A stretch of DNA of 64,000 bases, taken from the NCBI GenBank assembly GCA_015680685.1, contig MNCI01028260.1:262406-326405 (forward strand), read 5' to 3'. Below the pieces are notes generated by a model. It was given only the letters and a program-made list of their open reading frames with translations. It was not told where the DNA came from and made no database searches. Source of the DNA: Gnetum montanum. Taxonomy: Eukaryota > Streptophyta > Gnetopsida > Gnetales > Gnetaceae. Shown one piece after another: positions 23,600 to 37,039 of the stretch. The position numbers were made by a program, and so were the translations under genes. The stretch's first letter is position 1; every line of letters starts with the position of its first letter.

Positions 23600-25603
23600 C
23601 ACATGCTATCTCTGTAGGTGGGCAACCTTGCTCATTATTTCAGATCTCCTCCTTCCAACTCAATCATGGGGGAGATGGCCACCTTTGCTAACCATTGAAG
23701 GCCCTCAGTTCTTTCTACATTTTTTTTTACACATTTTTGTTTTACATATTTTTGTTTTTCACATTTCTTTAATCTTTCTTATTTTTGTTTTGCACCATCA
23801 TTCATATTTTTACCATTTCTTTTATAACTACTTAATTTTGTCCATCATCCAATAAGTGTTCATGATGGTGGCATGGATAATACCATATTTATTGCTAATG
23901 TTTGGGTTTTACCTTTGAAATATGATGTTGATATTAAGGTATGGTCCTTTTGATTAAACAAGCAATGAGTCCACATCATTCATGCATTCATAAAATCCTA
24001 TGGTCTCCCTTGGCTTGGAACTATACAGTCCCTTTCTTTAATAAAATTGTTAACAAATTGGTGGCTGGCTATTTCTCAAACTAAGGAAAGACTCAAAGGA
24101 TGAAAAAGGTGTGACTTCAAGGGAATTTGATGCATTTGTGCTAGCTATTCTCTTGAGTGCTTGGATGATTTTTCCTTGGGTTTTCCATCATTCTGACCAT
24201 TCATCAAATCTCTGGAATTTGAGTACATAAAAATAAGTCTTTTCATGGTATGGTTCTCATGCAAAAAACACCAAAAAAAGAGTGAGAATTCAAAGCACAC
24301 CCCTTAGACACAATAATGAACTTGGTCTACACGCACTGGTTATGGCATTGGAAAGACATGTTACCCATGCCTGAAGGTTCCCTCTAACTAAGGCCCTTTC
24401 TCACTTCTTACTTCTCCATCTCGCTCTCCTCTGAATGGTGATGACTCTTTGTGAAAGCATTCTTGTTGCTTCAAGTGGATGGATTGGTCAAGTGTGTTGA
24501 TGTGAGGTCACTAGATGTGGTTTGTTTGAGTCTGGATTTGAAATGAGTTCTACTCGGTCACATTAACCATAAAACACATACAAGGGACTTTATATAACCT
24601 TGTTCTTGGGTTTCCATTCCATTCTTTTCTCTCCACCTTTCTTTTCCATTTTTCACCTCATTGTCAATTTTATCATTAACCTATATCTTGGTTAATGCAT
24701 TATTTTTCCTTGGTAAGTTCTTGTGAGTAAGTTTTTAACACTTGCTTCCAAATGACATTCCTAGATCCTACAAACTCTTTGGTTTGTGGGTCTATCAGAG
24801 CATCAAGGGAATATGCTTGCTTTGGGCAGGACCCATTGGCATTCCTTGTTGATGCATTTGTTAATTTCTTTTTCGTAAACATTTCCTGCAATCAAAAATT
24901 TTGTTTGTTTCATCCCCATCCATGACATCCATTTTGTTGGCATTGCCGTTGTTGCTTTTTCTCCATCTTTCTTATTTCTTATCTTTTTCCATCCTATTGC
25001 TACTGGAGGTTCACTCTTAGTTATGGGGGCCCTAGCAAATATTTTTCAATTTTTCCTAACCCCTACACCTTAGGTAGTCACCAATGTTAAATCTCTAGAA
25101 TCAGTATCTACCATAACCACAACTCGGCCAATGCACTTTACATTGAGGCAAGGTATCAACTGCAATATGATTTATCTACCCTTGCTCATTTGTGACTATG
25201 TTGTGTGTGTAGATAGCGATCATACAATAATGGACTCGGCCTAGAGGAAACACTCAGGATGGACCGAAACTGGAGCATTTACGAGAGGAGCAAGATTGAT
25301 GGCATGGCTATGGATAAACAACGGAATGTGCAATCTTGGCATTGGCAGCAACATGCCTTATTCTTTTTTTCTCTCTCCTTCTCTTCCAGCTACCAAATAA
25401 AGGCTGGATGTCATTTATGTATAGTGTTCACCTCAGTGGTCATGAACACTAATGTTGTCATGTATTGTATTGTTAATCCATTCACCAGGCACGTTGAGTC
25501 TATCACCCCGCTCCACCGTCAATGGTCATTCAGTCAATAATTCCATACCTTCCCAATATTTTGTAAGGAACTTCAAGATGAGTTTTCATTTAGTCATGGG
25601 GTA
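23600..25603 (+). mobile_element. Element A post-pol region to the polypurine tract
   Basis: Non-coding interior sequence. Its first ~1.3 kb corresponds to element B 9430-10700, and its last ~650 bp correspond to 1-636 and to 63550-64000 (reverse). It ends TTAGTCATGGGGTA directly before the 3' LTR, the likely polypurine tract. No accessory frame is seen. Confidence 0.6.
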
Positions 25604-26313
25604 TGATGAACCGCGATATCGAGACCGCGATATTGGGTCCATGATATCAAATCCAACCATGCGATGTTGAATACCTGATATCGGGGCCTGTCTCCTTGCC
25701 TATAGATAAGAGGTGGCACCCTTGGTTTTCACATTAGATAGTTACTCCCCTAGCTGAAATCTTGTCATTTTTTTCCTCTAGAGTTAGAATTATTTCTACG
25801 TGCCTGCAGTAGGAGTCATAGAGTGAATGGATCTTTATTCGAGCATCATGTACCTAAGCACACTTTTTGTACAGCAATAAAGATGAACTTTATGATAAAC
25901 CTTGCAGCATTCAGAATAGATTAATTAGCATTAATTATTATTTAATGCTTTCCTAGTTGATTAATGATTTCTCTCACCCTACAACTCTCTTAGTTAAATA
26001 CACTCAGTACGACTGCTTCGAGCATCTGTGTAATGCTTGGTAACCCAATAGCAATTAGCATTTGGTAATCCCAGCAGTGTTGCATTGGTTCAGGATGTAT
26101 ACAGCAAGTAGGAACGGATACCGATGTTAGGAGTAATTAGAACTTATTTAATGAGTAGTTAAATTAGATTAGTTACATAGTTATCTCTCTCCCCCTCCTT
26201 ATTAGCGCAAGATATAAAACATATAAAAGCTATAAAAATCATATGCCTCAAGCTTACTTAACCATATAACCATGACATACAAGTAAGTTTGGGAAGACAA
26301 CGATTAACCAACC
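25604..26313 (+). repeat. Element A 3' LTR (family A), end lost in gap
   Basis: Begins TGATGAACCGCGATATCGAG. The TATA region is altered to TATAGATAAG near 25700, and the AATAAA signal lies near 25877. It holds the ATCATATGCCTCAAGC segment missing from the 5' copy. Compared with the LTR at 637, about 115 bp are still expected after the last determined base. Confidence 0.8.
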
Positions 26314-26472
26314 NNNNNNNNNNNNNNNNNNNNNNNNNNNNNNNNNNNNNNNNNNNNNNNNNNNNNNNNNNNNNNNNNNNNNNNNNNNNNNNNNNNNNNN
26401 NNNNNNNNNNNNNNNNNNNNNNNNNNNNNNNNNNNNNNNNNNNNNNNNNNNNNNNNNNNNNNNNNNNNNNNN
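26314..26472. other. Assembly gap (undetermined bases)
   Basis: A run of 159 N. It hides the end of the element A 3' LTR and its target duplication. Open frames spanning it are artefacts. Confidence 0.99.
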
Positions 26473-29400
26473 TTACACTCACAGCTACTACAATGGTCAT
26501 ACTCCACAACCATACCTAAACCAAAGTCAATGGAGCCTACTATGCCTAACAAAAAAAAACTACATCCACTTCCAAATGCATTGCCAAATTCTCTGTCACC
26601 AAAACTATCATTTCTACTCTAACTCATGCCAGAGTTCACGTAGAATGGCATCCACAACATCGAGAACACAAAGGATGCAACGTGACAACTTGTAAACCCT
26701 CATTTCAACACCAATCACATATGTGCACGATGAACATGATTTAATATTAAAACAAAGGTAAAAGAGTTTGTTTGCAACTGCAAAAGGATTTGGTATAAAA
26801 TGAACATAAGGTCATAACATGAGTTCTAACAATAATTTATAAAAAATGGGAAAATGTTATCATTTTGAAATGGAAAAAGGAAGATTATTGGGTAGGACAC
26901 TTGCCAACTATGGCTTGAATTTCCCAAAACTTCCTATAGAAGTTGCAACTTCTAATAATTATTATGAGTTAATATCTTTGTAATACCCGTTAACTTCTCA
27001 TGATGATTGTAACTACCCTAAAGTCACTATAAAAAGAGTCAAGAGTACAAAATCAAGGAAAGGATTTTTGGAGGAGAAACTTGGAAGAAATATATTGAAA
27101 ATTGTAAATTATGGCTTGCTAAAGGCATCAATGCAGTTGCTTTGTTTTAATCTTGTCAGTTCTTTTCTTCTCATTTTGTCTTAGTTGCTTAGCTAATGGT
27201 TTGGATAGTATTGTGCTTAGCATTTAATTTTGGAATTTTCTAGATTGCTCTTATAGCTCTATTTTTGTGCAATTCAAGATTTCTATTTGGTTGCCATATA
27301 AGAGCTTATGTTGTCTTTGAAAAGCATCTTGAGAAATTTAATAGTAATGTCTTCATAAAATCGCCTATTTGAATCTAGAGGGTCTAGAAAAATCTCTGAC
27401 ATTTTGAATTAATTTGAAATAGCTTCATTTTTTAAAAAAGTTATTTAATTTGATATTTCAATTTTCAAATTGTCAAATTTTTTCTGCTAGCTCTATTGTT
27501 TGCAATTCTTGACAACTACTAACTAGCCAAATAAAAGCTTGTACTTCATTATTTACAAAGTGTTTTGGTAGTTCAATAAGATTATCTTTTACAAAATTGC
27601 TTGTTTAGCTCAGAGGGTTTGGACAATTTGTAATACTTAGATTGAATTGAAATAACTTTATTGTGAAGTGTTTCATCGTGTTTAATTTATCTCGCCTAAA
27701 TGTTTGAAATTTCACACAAATCTACTTTCTTTTCTTCTTTCTTTTAAAATCCATTGAATCTCGCTCTATTTCTAATTTTCTTGTGAAACTTTTTCTCTAG
27801 GGAAAATTAGGAGTAGATTTTGGTAGAATTGTGCTCAAGCATTTTTGTGAAATTTTATTTATTTCAAGAAACGTACTATAGGGACTATATAGACTAAGTG
27901 ACTTGACAAAATAGGAATTTTTAATGACTTATAGTATTCAACAAAGTTTGCTAAATTTTCGTTATAATAGCCAATTACAGTTTCATACAAAAACCCAACC
28001 ATTTCAACATTCACAATAGCAAACACACATTTACATTTAGTTTGCTCTATTACCACTAAGTTTATTTGGAGGTATCTAGGCCTTGGTGTTACAATAGGCT
28101 AGCAAGCACATAAACTCAAGTTTGAAGGAACACTTTCATTTTCCCTTGATCCTGATCACAAGACCTAAGGTAAAACATTGATGGTCCATTGGGCAACTGT
28201 TAATCAAGTCCATTGGGTTAAGAAGCTGAATTGTCCATGTATTTCTCTAGCATTTGTCTAATGGGAGGTATTCCTTTTTTTCTTTTTTCTTCTATCAATT
28301 TTGCTTTGTTTGCTTTAGGTTTATGGGATTGTCAAGTTACTTTTTTATGCCCATGGACAATAGCCTTAATCTAGGGTCCCCATCCCACACCCTCCCCTCC
28401 CCTCCCCTCCCTCCCACCTCCCAGCATAAAATCTATTTCCTATTACTATAATCCCAATATTTTTTAACCAAAAAATAAAAAACACTTTATGGCCATTATT
28501 TGAAGCATTAGTTAGCTTCTTTAGTGGCATTTAAAACTTATTTCAGTTGTAGTATATGTTTCATCTATTTTAAGTTGGGGATAGCTGCATTATAAAATAT
28601 TGGAAATATCCTTCAAATAATTTTCTATAATATTCAATTGCAATGTATACTTTATTTTATGCAAGTAATTTATATTCATTTATTCTTGTTTGTACTATAC
28701 TAAACCCATTTATTTACCAGCAATTAGGTTCTTTTATTTCGGCAAAGAAAAGAGAGAACATATGCATGTGTACAATCATATTTGTTTACATGCTTTCCTT
28801 AAAATAAACCCACATGAATTATGATTAGATGCCCTTTCCATCCTAAGATAAACAATTCACCTAAATTCACAATTAGCAATTAGATAAATGATGAATTTGG
28901 TTGGTATCCTTGTGTAAAATCATGTAGCATTTCTAATAAAATATTTAGATGCCTTATTTGTTCACAATGTCTAAATGCTTTACCCTAACTGAAACATTTA
29001 TTTTATTGGTAAAAAATGTGTAGGATGGAAACATTTATTAGAATAATAGATGAGGTATCTAAATATTCTATTGGTAATGTCTAGAATCAATTGAAAGATA
29101 GAAAGTTATAAGTTAGTAGAAGAATTTTAAGCTTGCCTAGCAAAATCTTATGCTTTTAGAGGTAGTGATGATCAAAGATGGCATTAAGCTAGATAAAAGG
29201 TGCAACCATCATGAATGGACTCGTTCCACAAATAGCAAGGACAATAAATAACTTCCAAGGACTACAAAACTTTTATATGATGTTTTTCATAAATATGAAA
29301 AAAAAATTTCACTATGAAGCCTAATGGTGAGATAGACTATTGTATACAATTCTAGTACATTCTCACATTGCTTAGTTCTTAACTTGCTATGTTTTGCCTT

Positions 29401-29652
29401 TTGTTCATCTCTCTAGTCAAGGATAAGTAGTCTTTTCATTTCAAGGACCACATTTTATTTACCTCAAGTCATTGCTTTGATGTTTATTTACTAAAATATT
29501 GCAAAAGTATTTGATGTCTTTTTCGAATTTTCTCCCTTTAAAAATTGTTTCAAGGAGATGAAGAGATACATTAAATACATTTAATAGAAGTCACTCTTTA
29601 AAATTAACACATGAACAAAAATATCTATATGCTCATCAAAAATAAAGAAAAC
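26473..29652. other. AT-rich intergenic sequence, no gene recognised
   Basis: No frame with recognisable protein content was found on either strand. The TATAAAAAG near 27030 followed by transcript-like sequence could be an LTR promoter remnant, but no partner LTR was found. The C-rich tract at 28388-28424 is listed separately. Confidence 0.4.
28388..28424 (-). other. Polypyrimidine tract, G-quadruplex-forming on the minus strand
   Basis: Six or more runs of three to four C separated by one to three bases (CCCTCCCCTCCCC and so on) give a G-rich minus strand with enough G-runs for an intramolecular quadruplex. It stands out sharply in its AT-rich surroundings. Confidence 0.6.
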
Positions 29653-29744
29653 CTGAAGTATTGATACCAGTCCACATCTGAGAATTTTTTGCAATCGCCC
29701 ATCTATTGATAACTCTTCATATGTCATACCCATATCAGCTTCAT
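29653..29744 (-). pseudogene. Orphan exon of glutamine-dependent NAD+ synthetase
   Basis: On the minus strand a 92-bp exon lies between a good acceptor (TTTTCAATTAG) and a donor (CTTCAG/GTTTTC). It encodes [18 protein letters not shown] and then [13 protein letters not shown]. This matches the conserved [13 protein letters not shown]...GRLRKIFRCGPVSMF segment of eukaryotic NAD+ synthetase, the enzyme that amidates deamido-NAD in the last step of NAD synthesis. Several conserved residues are changed (P to L in GPVSMF, Y to D in SxYGR). No neighbouring exons were found within a few kb, so it is most likely a gene fragment left by duplication. A gene with very long introns is not excluded. Confidence 0.7.
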
Positions 29745-32700
29745 CTAATTGAAAACATTTGCGCCAGCCATATGAACATGCGATCCTCAAGCATAACAAA
29801 CTAGTGCAATACTGATCAAAAATCACCAATTAAAATGACTACACAAATAGTTTTGGCATCAAGTGATATATCTGCAAGTTTTAAATTGGACAAGAACTAG
29901 AACATGATCTTTAAAAGAAATTAATGATTTTGTAGAAGCACAAAATATGCATTTATATAATAATAATAGATGCTTCCTTGTGTAAAATAGAATTTCATAT
30001 ATTCTCAAGCCATCATTTTGATAAATTCTCAGCACATTGTTATGATTATTTTAATACTTTTTTGTTCTTGAAGTCAACTCCCATGATCTCTTACATATTT
30101 CTATATATGCAACTTAAGAAGAATGGTTGTATGAATGATCCTATAAAGCATCCTCCTAAGCAAATATGGTAATATAAGTGCAAGTGTAATAATAATCTTG
30201 AAAAATTAACACTATCATAATGAAAATTAAATATAAAAGCTTTTACTTTATTTACTCTTTTTACTATTACAATGAAAAAATGTGTTTAATAAATACAAAT
30301 TAGGCAGTCTTTTTGCATGTCAATAAATTATTGTATTTGATTTTGATATCCTATAATAAGCCTCTAGATAACTTGTTTTAGTTTTAAAAAACTAAGTTAT
30401 ATCATAGGAAAAATGAGAGTATATCATAGGGAGAAGTCCATGTACCATAATGCATATATAAAAATATCTTATTCAAAATAATCAATAAATTAGCAAAAAA
30501 TAATAAAACAGCACATACATTTATTAAAAAAAACATTTGATGTTATTATTTTAGGTCTTGAGGAGATCCAAAATTAGTATGGTTTCATATTATCTAAAAC
30601 AGAAATTTTCATATGTCATTTTTTAAACATTTTCCTGAGAATGTTCCCATCACTATGGGAACAGTACTTTGGGATGTTCCAAAAGTGTTCATGTCATTTA
30701 AGACATAAGAGGCATTTTTATTCCAAGAATGTCTAGGAAGTGCAAATTTTCCTATGAGAGATACATATCAATATGTATGTGTGGAGAGAGAGATAGGATA
30801 GAAAAGTAGTATATATCACTAATTCCTAATTGCACATGTTTAACCCTTTTTTTTTCCTTTATTTTGGTAGTAGAACCTATTATTATAAAGAAAGAACAAA
30901 GTAGTTTTCAAGCTTATGACTATGACTATAGTACATAATGCATATAATATTGTTAATATGTTTTAAGCCCAAGACCTTAAAAATATTTCAAATTTAACCG
31001 AAAAATAATACAAAACATACACACAAAGTTCCAAAGTCCTAGACTATCTAAACATTGAATCAAATACCTAATACCTATTAGAAAACATAAAAGTAAATGT
31101 AACAATCATGATGTAACGTAGAGTTGACTGAAATTTATTGCAAGCTCTTAACAGAAAGGTCTTAAATCCTATGTGCTCTCAACCAAAAATGGCATGATAA
31201 CTTCCTTGAAATATACAAATGATTTTATCCAATCCATCTCATGTACACTTTTTGTTTCACCTTCATCCTAAATAATGGGACCTTTTGTTTACCTACTTGA
31301 TAATTCCAGTTTAATAGGTGATTATAAAGGGTCTTTTATTCACCCCTAGGTACTGGTTTCATGGACTATACACCCTCATTCTTGTCAATGTTTAATGTCC
31401 TCTAAGTTAGCCTACTCCTAATCAAATTCCTTAAGCTGATTAATTGAATGATATCCACAATGGACAAAATTTGTTATCCTAAATTGTTAATTTTTAGTAT
31501 CATTTCTTATGCCTAAATGGATAATGCTATGTTCAAGCATAATCTTCTTTGTCAATCTTGCCAAGGCAAGGTCCTAAAAGGGTTGGTGAATGAGTGAAAG
31601 CCTAAACTCTTTGCTCAAACTTAAGTCTTACAAGTTGAGAAACAAGCTTTTTACCATTACTCCAAGTGGTGGTCTCTACCACACATTTTAATCAACCCTA
31701 ATCTCTTACATCTAATCCTTAGGATTATTCAACTCTTCAAATGAACTTACCATCATAGAACTTCTAAAATATTAGCACAATCATATAATAAATCTTAATG
31801 GACCTTGACAATGTCTATGTCTCATAATAATAACAGTAATAAGGAATAACAAAGTAAAAAAAATTCACAAATTTGTAATAACTCATTGTTTAATCAATGA
31901 AGATTGATACCTAAGAATGATAAATCTAAGTTGGAACAATATCATTCGATATGACTATAGAAAAAGATAAAAGTCTTTGTGAAAAGTGACTATCCCCCTA
32001 TAGAACTAAGAAAATCACACTTCTCTTGTCAAAAGAGCCTCTTTAAGATCTAATACTACACCACTACATAATATTTCTTAATGAATATACTCAATTATGA
32101 GAAAATCAAATAGCAGAATACAATGAAGGGTAACATAGCATAACAACATATAAAAAATTCCAAAATGTTCTTCTTTAACTAAGCTTCATGAGCTCAAAGA
32201 TATTTAATTATAATTCTAAGCCATCATTAAATGCAAAGGTTATTCTACAACTTATATATCTCAAAGAGCTCAAATATTGAAGGTATAAATCTACAACCAA
32301 GAAAACCAATGTTACTCAAAGCGCAAATTATTCTAGACAAATGATTAGTTAAATATAAAATTTGAAAGTTTAAGATAGCTTGACTTGTCAAAAAACTACA
32401 ATCTAATAAAATAAAACTAATAAGGGAACTAGACTATAGAGAGGGAAGGTCTAGTGTTAATTTGGACATAGATTACTATATGCTAGCACCTATGTAATAC
32501 TGGACAAGATAGTTCTTTGGATGTTATAGTTCACTAATAAGTCTATGAAAAGAGAAGGAAAAAATGTCATAGAAGTCTTAAGTTTGTGTACTCAAACTAG
32601 AGTTTTAAATTTTATAAGTTCACTTAGCTTCTTCTTCCATTGCTTCATGTATTTTTAATCTTTCCATAAAAGAACACATTAGAACATTAGTCTTGATTGA

Positions 32701-33650
32701 AGCATCAATAGACAAGTGGAAATTATTTTTTTAATAGCTTCAACTATTTACAATGTTTAATAAAGCTACCCTTGAGGTGGATTTATGAATACCATATTGA
32801 TATAAAGAGCATTTTCAGGGCATTTTGTGATCATTTTAACTTGCTACAATGAAAGAAAATTGAATGCTTAAAAGAGATAGATGAAAATCTGATGTGTGTT
32901 TATTAACCCATAAATTAATTTTTAGGAACTATTTTTAACTTGTGATTGGAATGCAATATTTAAAATTGCATAACATCAATATTGAATTTGAAAACTCAAA
33001 TGTATCCATGAAAGTAACTTTGATTAACTAAAAACCAAACTTACTAATCAATGGGTTAATTAGTGTTACCATACTAGCTAATTAGCATCACCAAGCTGCA
33101 ATGATTGTGTAAATTTTCAAGTTTATTAGATATATCCAAGGCATTTTCAATGTTCTTTTTTTTTTTTAGACACCATAGCACATATGGTCTATACTAGAAC
33201 CTTTTGTTACCTTGGAAATTGTCCAATGGAATTTCATCCATATCTAAGGAGAAGAATGCAATATAAATCTAATTAAATCATTAAGAAACAATTATTAAAT
33301 CCAACAAACATGCAATCTAGCATATAAAAGATACATGTAAATCTCATATACACTATTATTCCTACAATCTTTCTAATTGCAAGATAAAAGTTCACCAAAT
33401 GGCCAAGGATGTTCACAATTGCAACATTTTCAAGCAAGGCTAATTCCAATCAAAGCTCAAAAATAAACCAATAAAAATAACATAAAAGGCAAATCTAGAA
33501 ACCATATTACAATCCTAGAATTCCATATTTATTTTCTGCAATAAGACCATAAACCTACTGCTGCAAATTGCAACCATAGACGACAATGTTGTGCTTGAAG
33601 AAGAGTGTGTCATCATGGGAATTAAATTTGTTATTTTATCTAAATTCTAT
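29745..33650. other. AT-rich intergenic sequence, nothing recognised
   Basis: About 3.9 kb with no recognisable coding frame, repeat boundary or RNA gene. GAGAGAGAGATAG near 30784 and a short T-run near 33158 are the only simple repeats of note. Confidence 0.4.
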
Positions 33651-33654
33651 ATGT

Positions 33655-33955
33655 TAGTACCAAATTGAGTTGCTAGACATTTTTGTCACATTATAATGTT
33701 TAAGAACATGGTTATTGCTTCTTGTTTCATCCCAAGTCCTTCACAAGAATAGATTATGAACCTTGTAATATTTTGAAAGCTTCCACTATGTATGTATTTC
33801 AAGTTAATTGCATATACACTCCCTGGTTTTTACTATCAACCATTAACAACAACATGAGTTTAAGCATTAGAATGAGAAGAGACCTAGAAGAGAAATCCCA
33901 TAAGAAACAAGACAAAATTCATACAAATCAAACCCAACCAACCCAAAAGCAATAT
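33655..33955 (+). repeat. Direct repeat, left copy (partner 39215-39585)
   Basis: Shares TTTTTGTCACATTATAATGTT, GGTTATTGCTTCTTGTTTCA and ACTATCAACC blocks in the same order with 39215-39585, at a divergence that leaves them easy to align by eye. The copia element 34021-38677 lies between the copies. Without it they would be about 900 bp apart, so this is an old local duplication predating the insertion. Confidence 0.7.
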
Positions 33956-34020
33956 CTAAGTAATTAAATATTATTGTGGTAGTAGTAGTAATATATAGAT
34001 ACTGCCAAACCAATTAATAC

Positions 34021-34251
34021 TAAACAAAGAGATGAAATGAAATAGTTCTCTTTATTGAAGTTTATGAAAGATTTCATACAAGGATTTATAGACCAGCCTT
34101 ATTCCATATTTTAGGAAACAAATTAAAAAGAAAACAAATCTCCTAGAAATCAGAAATGATAAAAATGGAAGCTATAAATCAAGGAAAACAAACTCCACAA
34201 AAAACTACAATTAATCCCACAAAATTAGGAATTTACTTAGTCTTTCCAACA
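34021..34251 (-). repeat. 3' LTR of the minus-strand copia element
   Basis: On the minus strand it begins TGTTGGAAAGACTAAG and ends near CATCTCTTTGTTTA, matching 38422-38677 with small differences. The final CA is mutated to TA. The preceding minus-strand purine tract corresponds to plus 34252-34263. Confidence 0.85.
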
Positions 34252-34559
34252 CTCCCCCTCAAGCTAGAGAATAGATATCTATCATTCCCAACTTGCAAAC
34301 TAAAGACTCAAAACCCAATTTTGATAATGCTTTGATGAGGATATTGACCTCTTGAACCTTGGTAGGAATGTAAGCTAGGCTGATTGCTCCCAAGTCAATC
34401 TCATGCTTGATAAAGTTTCTATCTATTCTAACATGCTTCATTCAATCATGTTGAACTAATTTGTGGACAATGCTTATTATTGATTTACTGTCACTGTAGA
34501 GGTTCATAGGACCTGAGAATGAAATTTTTAGATCCTTTAGAAGTCTCTCAATCCAAATA

Positions 34560-35720
34560 AGCTCGCACACTCCTTGAGCAATCACCTAATACTCTGCTTC
34601 AGCACTGCTCCTTACTACAACTGATTGTTTCTTACTCCTCCATATCACAAGATTTTCCCATAATTTCACATAGTATCCAGTTGTGGATTTGTCATCTTCC
34701 ACTGATCCAACCCAATCTACATTAGCAAAGCCTTCCACCTCTTGAGATTTGCCTTTCTTGAACAAGAGTCCCTTGCCAGGAGATCCCTTGAGATATCTCA
34801 ATACATGATTGACTACCTCTAGATGTCAATTTGTAGGTGAATGCAGTAATTGACTAATCACACTCACACTGTAGGCAATGTCAAGTCTAGTAAGTGGGAG
34901 GTAGATCAGTTTTCCTACCAAACATTGATATTGCTCACAGTCAACTGGGGAATCATTATCTATATCTTTTTGTTTCCAATTCCTTTCCAATGGTGTGCTA
35001 GCTGGTTTACAATTTTTCCTCTCCTTAAGCAAATCAAGAACATACTTTCTTTGGGTAACAAAGATCCCTTGTTTGCTACTAGCAATTTCCATACCAAGAA
35101 AATACTTGAGGACCCCAAGGTCCTTGACTTGAAATTCGTTCTTCAGTTTGGTCTCAACTATGAAATCTCTAAGTGGTCGTCACATGTAATCACAATATCA
35201 TCCACATACACAATGAGAATGGACTTCTTCCCAGTTGATGATTGCTTAGTGAAGATTGTATGATCAGCCTACCCTTGGATGCATTCAAAACTCTGTAATG
35301 CTGAGCTAAATCTTGTGAACCAAGCTCTAGGAGACTATTTCAAACCATACAAAGACTTCTTAAGCTTGCACACTTTGTTGCTTCCCATCTTAAATCATAG
35401 TGCCATCTTCATAAATACTTCGTCCTCCAAATTTTCATTCAAAAAAGCATTCTCTACATCCATTTGGTAAAGATCCCATTCAAGATTTACAACAAGTGAC
35501 AACAATACCTTGATTGAGTTCATCTTGGCAACAAGGGGCAAATGTTTCTTCTTAGTCAATACCATAAGTCTAGGTATATCCTTGAGCAACCAAGCCAACT
35601 TTATACCTCTCTATCTCCCCATTAGGCCTAAACTTCACTATGAACATCCACTTGCAACCAAAAACTTTCTTTCCACTAGAAAGATCAACTACCTCCCACA
35701 TTCCATTCTCTCAAAGTGTT
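34560..35720 (-). pseudogene. pol: Copia reverse transcriptase and RNase H (minus)
   Basis: Reading right to left, VENAFLNENLEDEVFMKM is the start of the copia polymerase core (family VKNAFLHGDLEEEVYM), followed by the QGIFVTQRKYVLDLLK and PADRPxEY-like blocks (EQYQCLVGKLIYL). RNase H follows with RYLKGSPGKGLLF, FANVDWVGS and SVVVRSSAEAEY. The family would copy RNA to DNA and remove the RNA. Stops such as the one after KMAL near 35395 show it is dead. Confidence 0.85.
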
Positions 35721-37000
35721 CTTATCTCTTCTTCAACAACTGCTCTCCATTTTGGATTCTGAAGGGCTCTCTAAATATCTTTTGGAATCTCCACACTATC
35801 GAGCCCAATAACAAATGCTTGTAATGATGAAACAAATTTGAATAGGTTAGTTGCCAAGAGATGGGATGTTGGGTACAAGTTCGAACACCTTTCTTGAGAG
35901 CAATAGGAAGATCCAAATCATCAGATAACACCATACCTTCTTCCATGATTTCAGGATCCTCCCTTGGTTCAGATAGTTTCACAGCATGGAAAGTCTCTAG
36001 TCTCCTTGAATAAACCATAATTGGTTTGGAGATGCTTGATTCTCCCCCTTGATTCAATTCGTGATCACATTGATTTGAAGGGATTTTTTTGGTATGAGGA
36101 TTGTCTGATTTGATTGGAGGTGGAGAGTCGAATGAAGAATGAGACTTAGATGGAATAGATATAGGAAGTGAGATAGAGGGATGCCAATGATCATCTTCAC
36201 TCATCATCTCCCCCTGAAGAGAACTATTGAGATAAAACATTTGATCTTCCAAAACAATTACATCATAAGAGACAAAGAATTTTCTAGAAGGGGGGTGAAA
36301 GCATCTGTATCCCTTTTGACATGAAGAGTAGCTAACAAAGACACACTTAAAGGATTTGGGATCAAGTTTACTCTTTTGTGGGTGATGATTATAAACATAT
36401 GCAATGCAACCAAATACTCTAGGAGAAAGAGAGTTAAGAATACAAACATGAGGATAGGTATCAAGTAGACAACTGAGAGGAGTTTGAAGATTTAGAGTTT
36501 TGGATAGCATTCTATTTATAAGATAGGCTCCCCAAAAAGAGTTTGGAACATGACTAGTGAACATAAGAGCTTGGGCTACTTCTAGTAAATGTCTAATTTT
36601 CCTCTCTTCCACTCCATTTTGTTGAGGGGTGTATGTACAAGAACTCTGATGAAACACCCCATTATCATTTAGGTATTGTGTCAGGTCATTTGTGAAATAG
36701 TCTCTACCATTGTCAATTCTCAAAATTTGGATATTGGTTTGGAAGACATTTGAGATATTGATTAACAATGGATTCATTTTTTGATTTTTCTCTCATGACA
36801 TAAACCCAACACACCCTTGTATGATCATCAATAAACGTGATAAACCACTTAGAGCCCGTGAGAGTGGATTGACAAGTGGGACTCCATATGTTACTATGTA
36901 TAAGATGAAATGGCTTTGATACTTTTTTTGAGAGAGAATGTTCGGGAATGTATTACTGAAAGAATGGTACACGACTATACAAGTACAAGCGGGGGTGGCC
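35720..37000 (-). pseudogene. pol: Copia integrase (minus)
   Basis: The long open frame 35722-36777 carries LRIDNGRDYFTNDL (second catalytic Asp) and TPQQNGVEERKIRHLLEVA (catalytic Glu), then a VFGCIAYV...KSFKCVFVSYSSCQKGYRCF block and a linker. The first Asp motif (FITFIDDHTRVCW) lies just upstream in another frame near 36830. The GAG-pre-integrase part around 36925-37035 is collapsed by a deletion that leaves GHP and a degenerate remainder. One undetermined base lies at 37015. Confidence 0.85.
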
Positions 37001-37039
37001 CACCCCGAAGAGGGNCACACAGAGAGAAGGGAAAATGTT

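Larger units (their letters stand above)
16663..26313 (+). mobile_element. Element A: Athila/Tat-type gypsy element with gag and pol
   Basis: The 5' LTR (16663-17328), a tRNA-Asp-like primer site, gag, protease, reverse transcriptase, RNase H, integrase, a 1.9-kb post-pol region and a 3' LTR from 25604 are in the canonical gypsy order. The 3' LTR should end near 26430, inside the run of undetermined bases. There is no accessory frame as in element B. Stops and shifts in gag and pol show it is inactive, though less decayed than element B. Confidence 0.85.

Noticed and set aside
26258-26552. Open frames through the run of N
   Set aside because: They exist only because undetermined bases contain no stop codons.
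27859-28056. Minus-strand 65-codon frame as a candidate gene
   Set aside because: AT-rich, no recognisable motif, no splice or promoter context.
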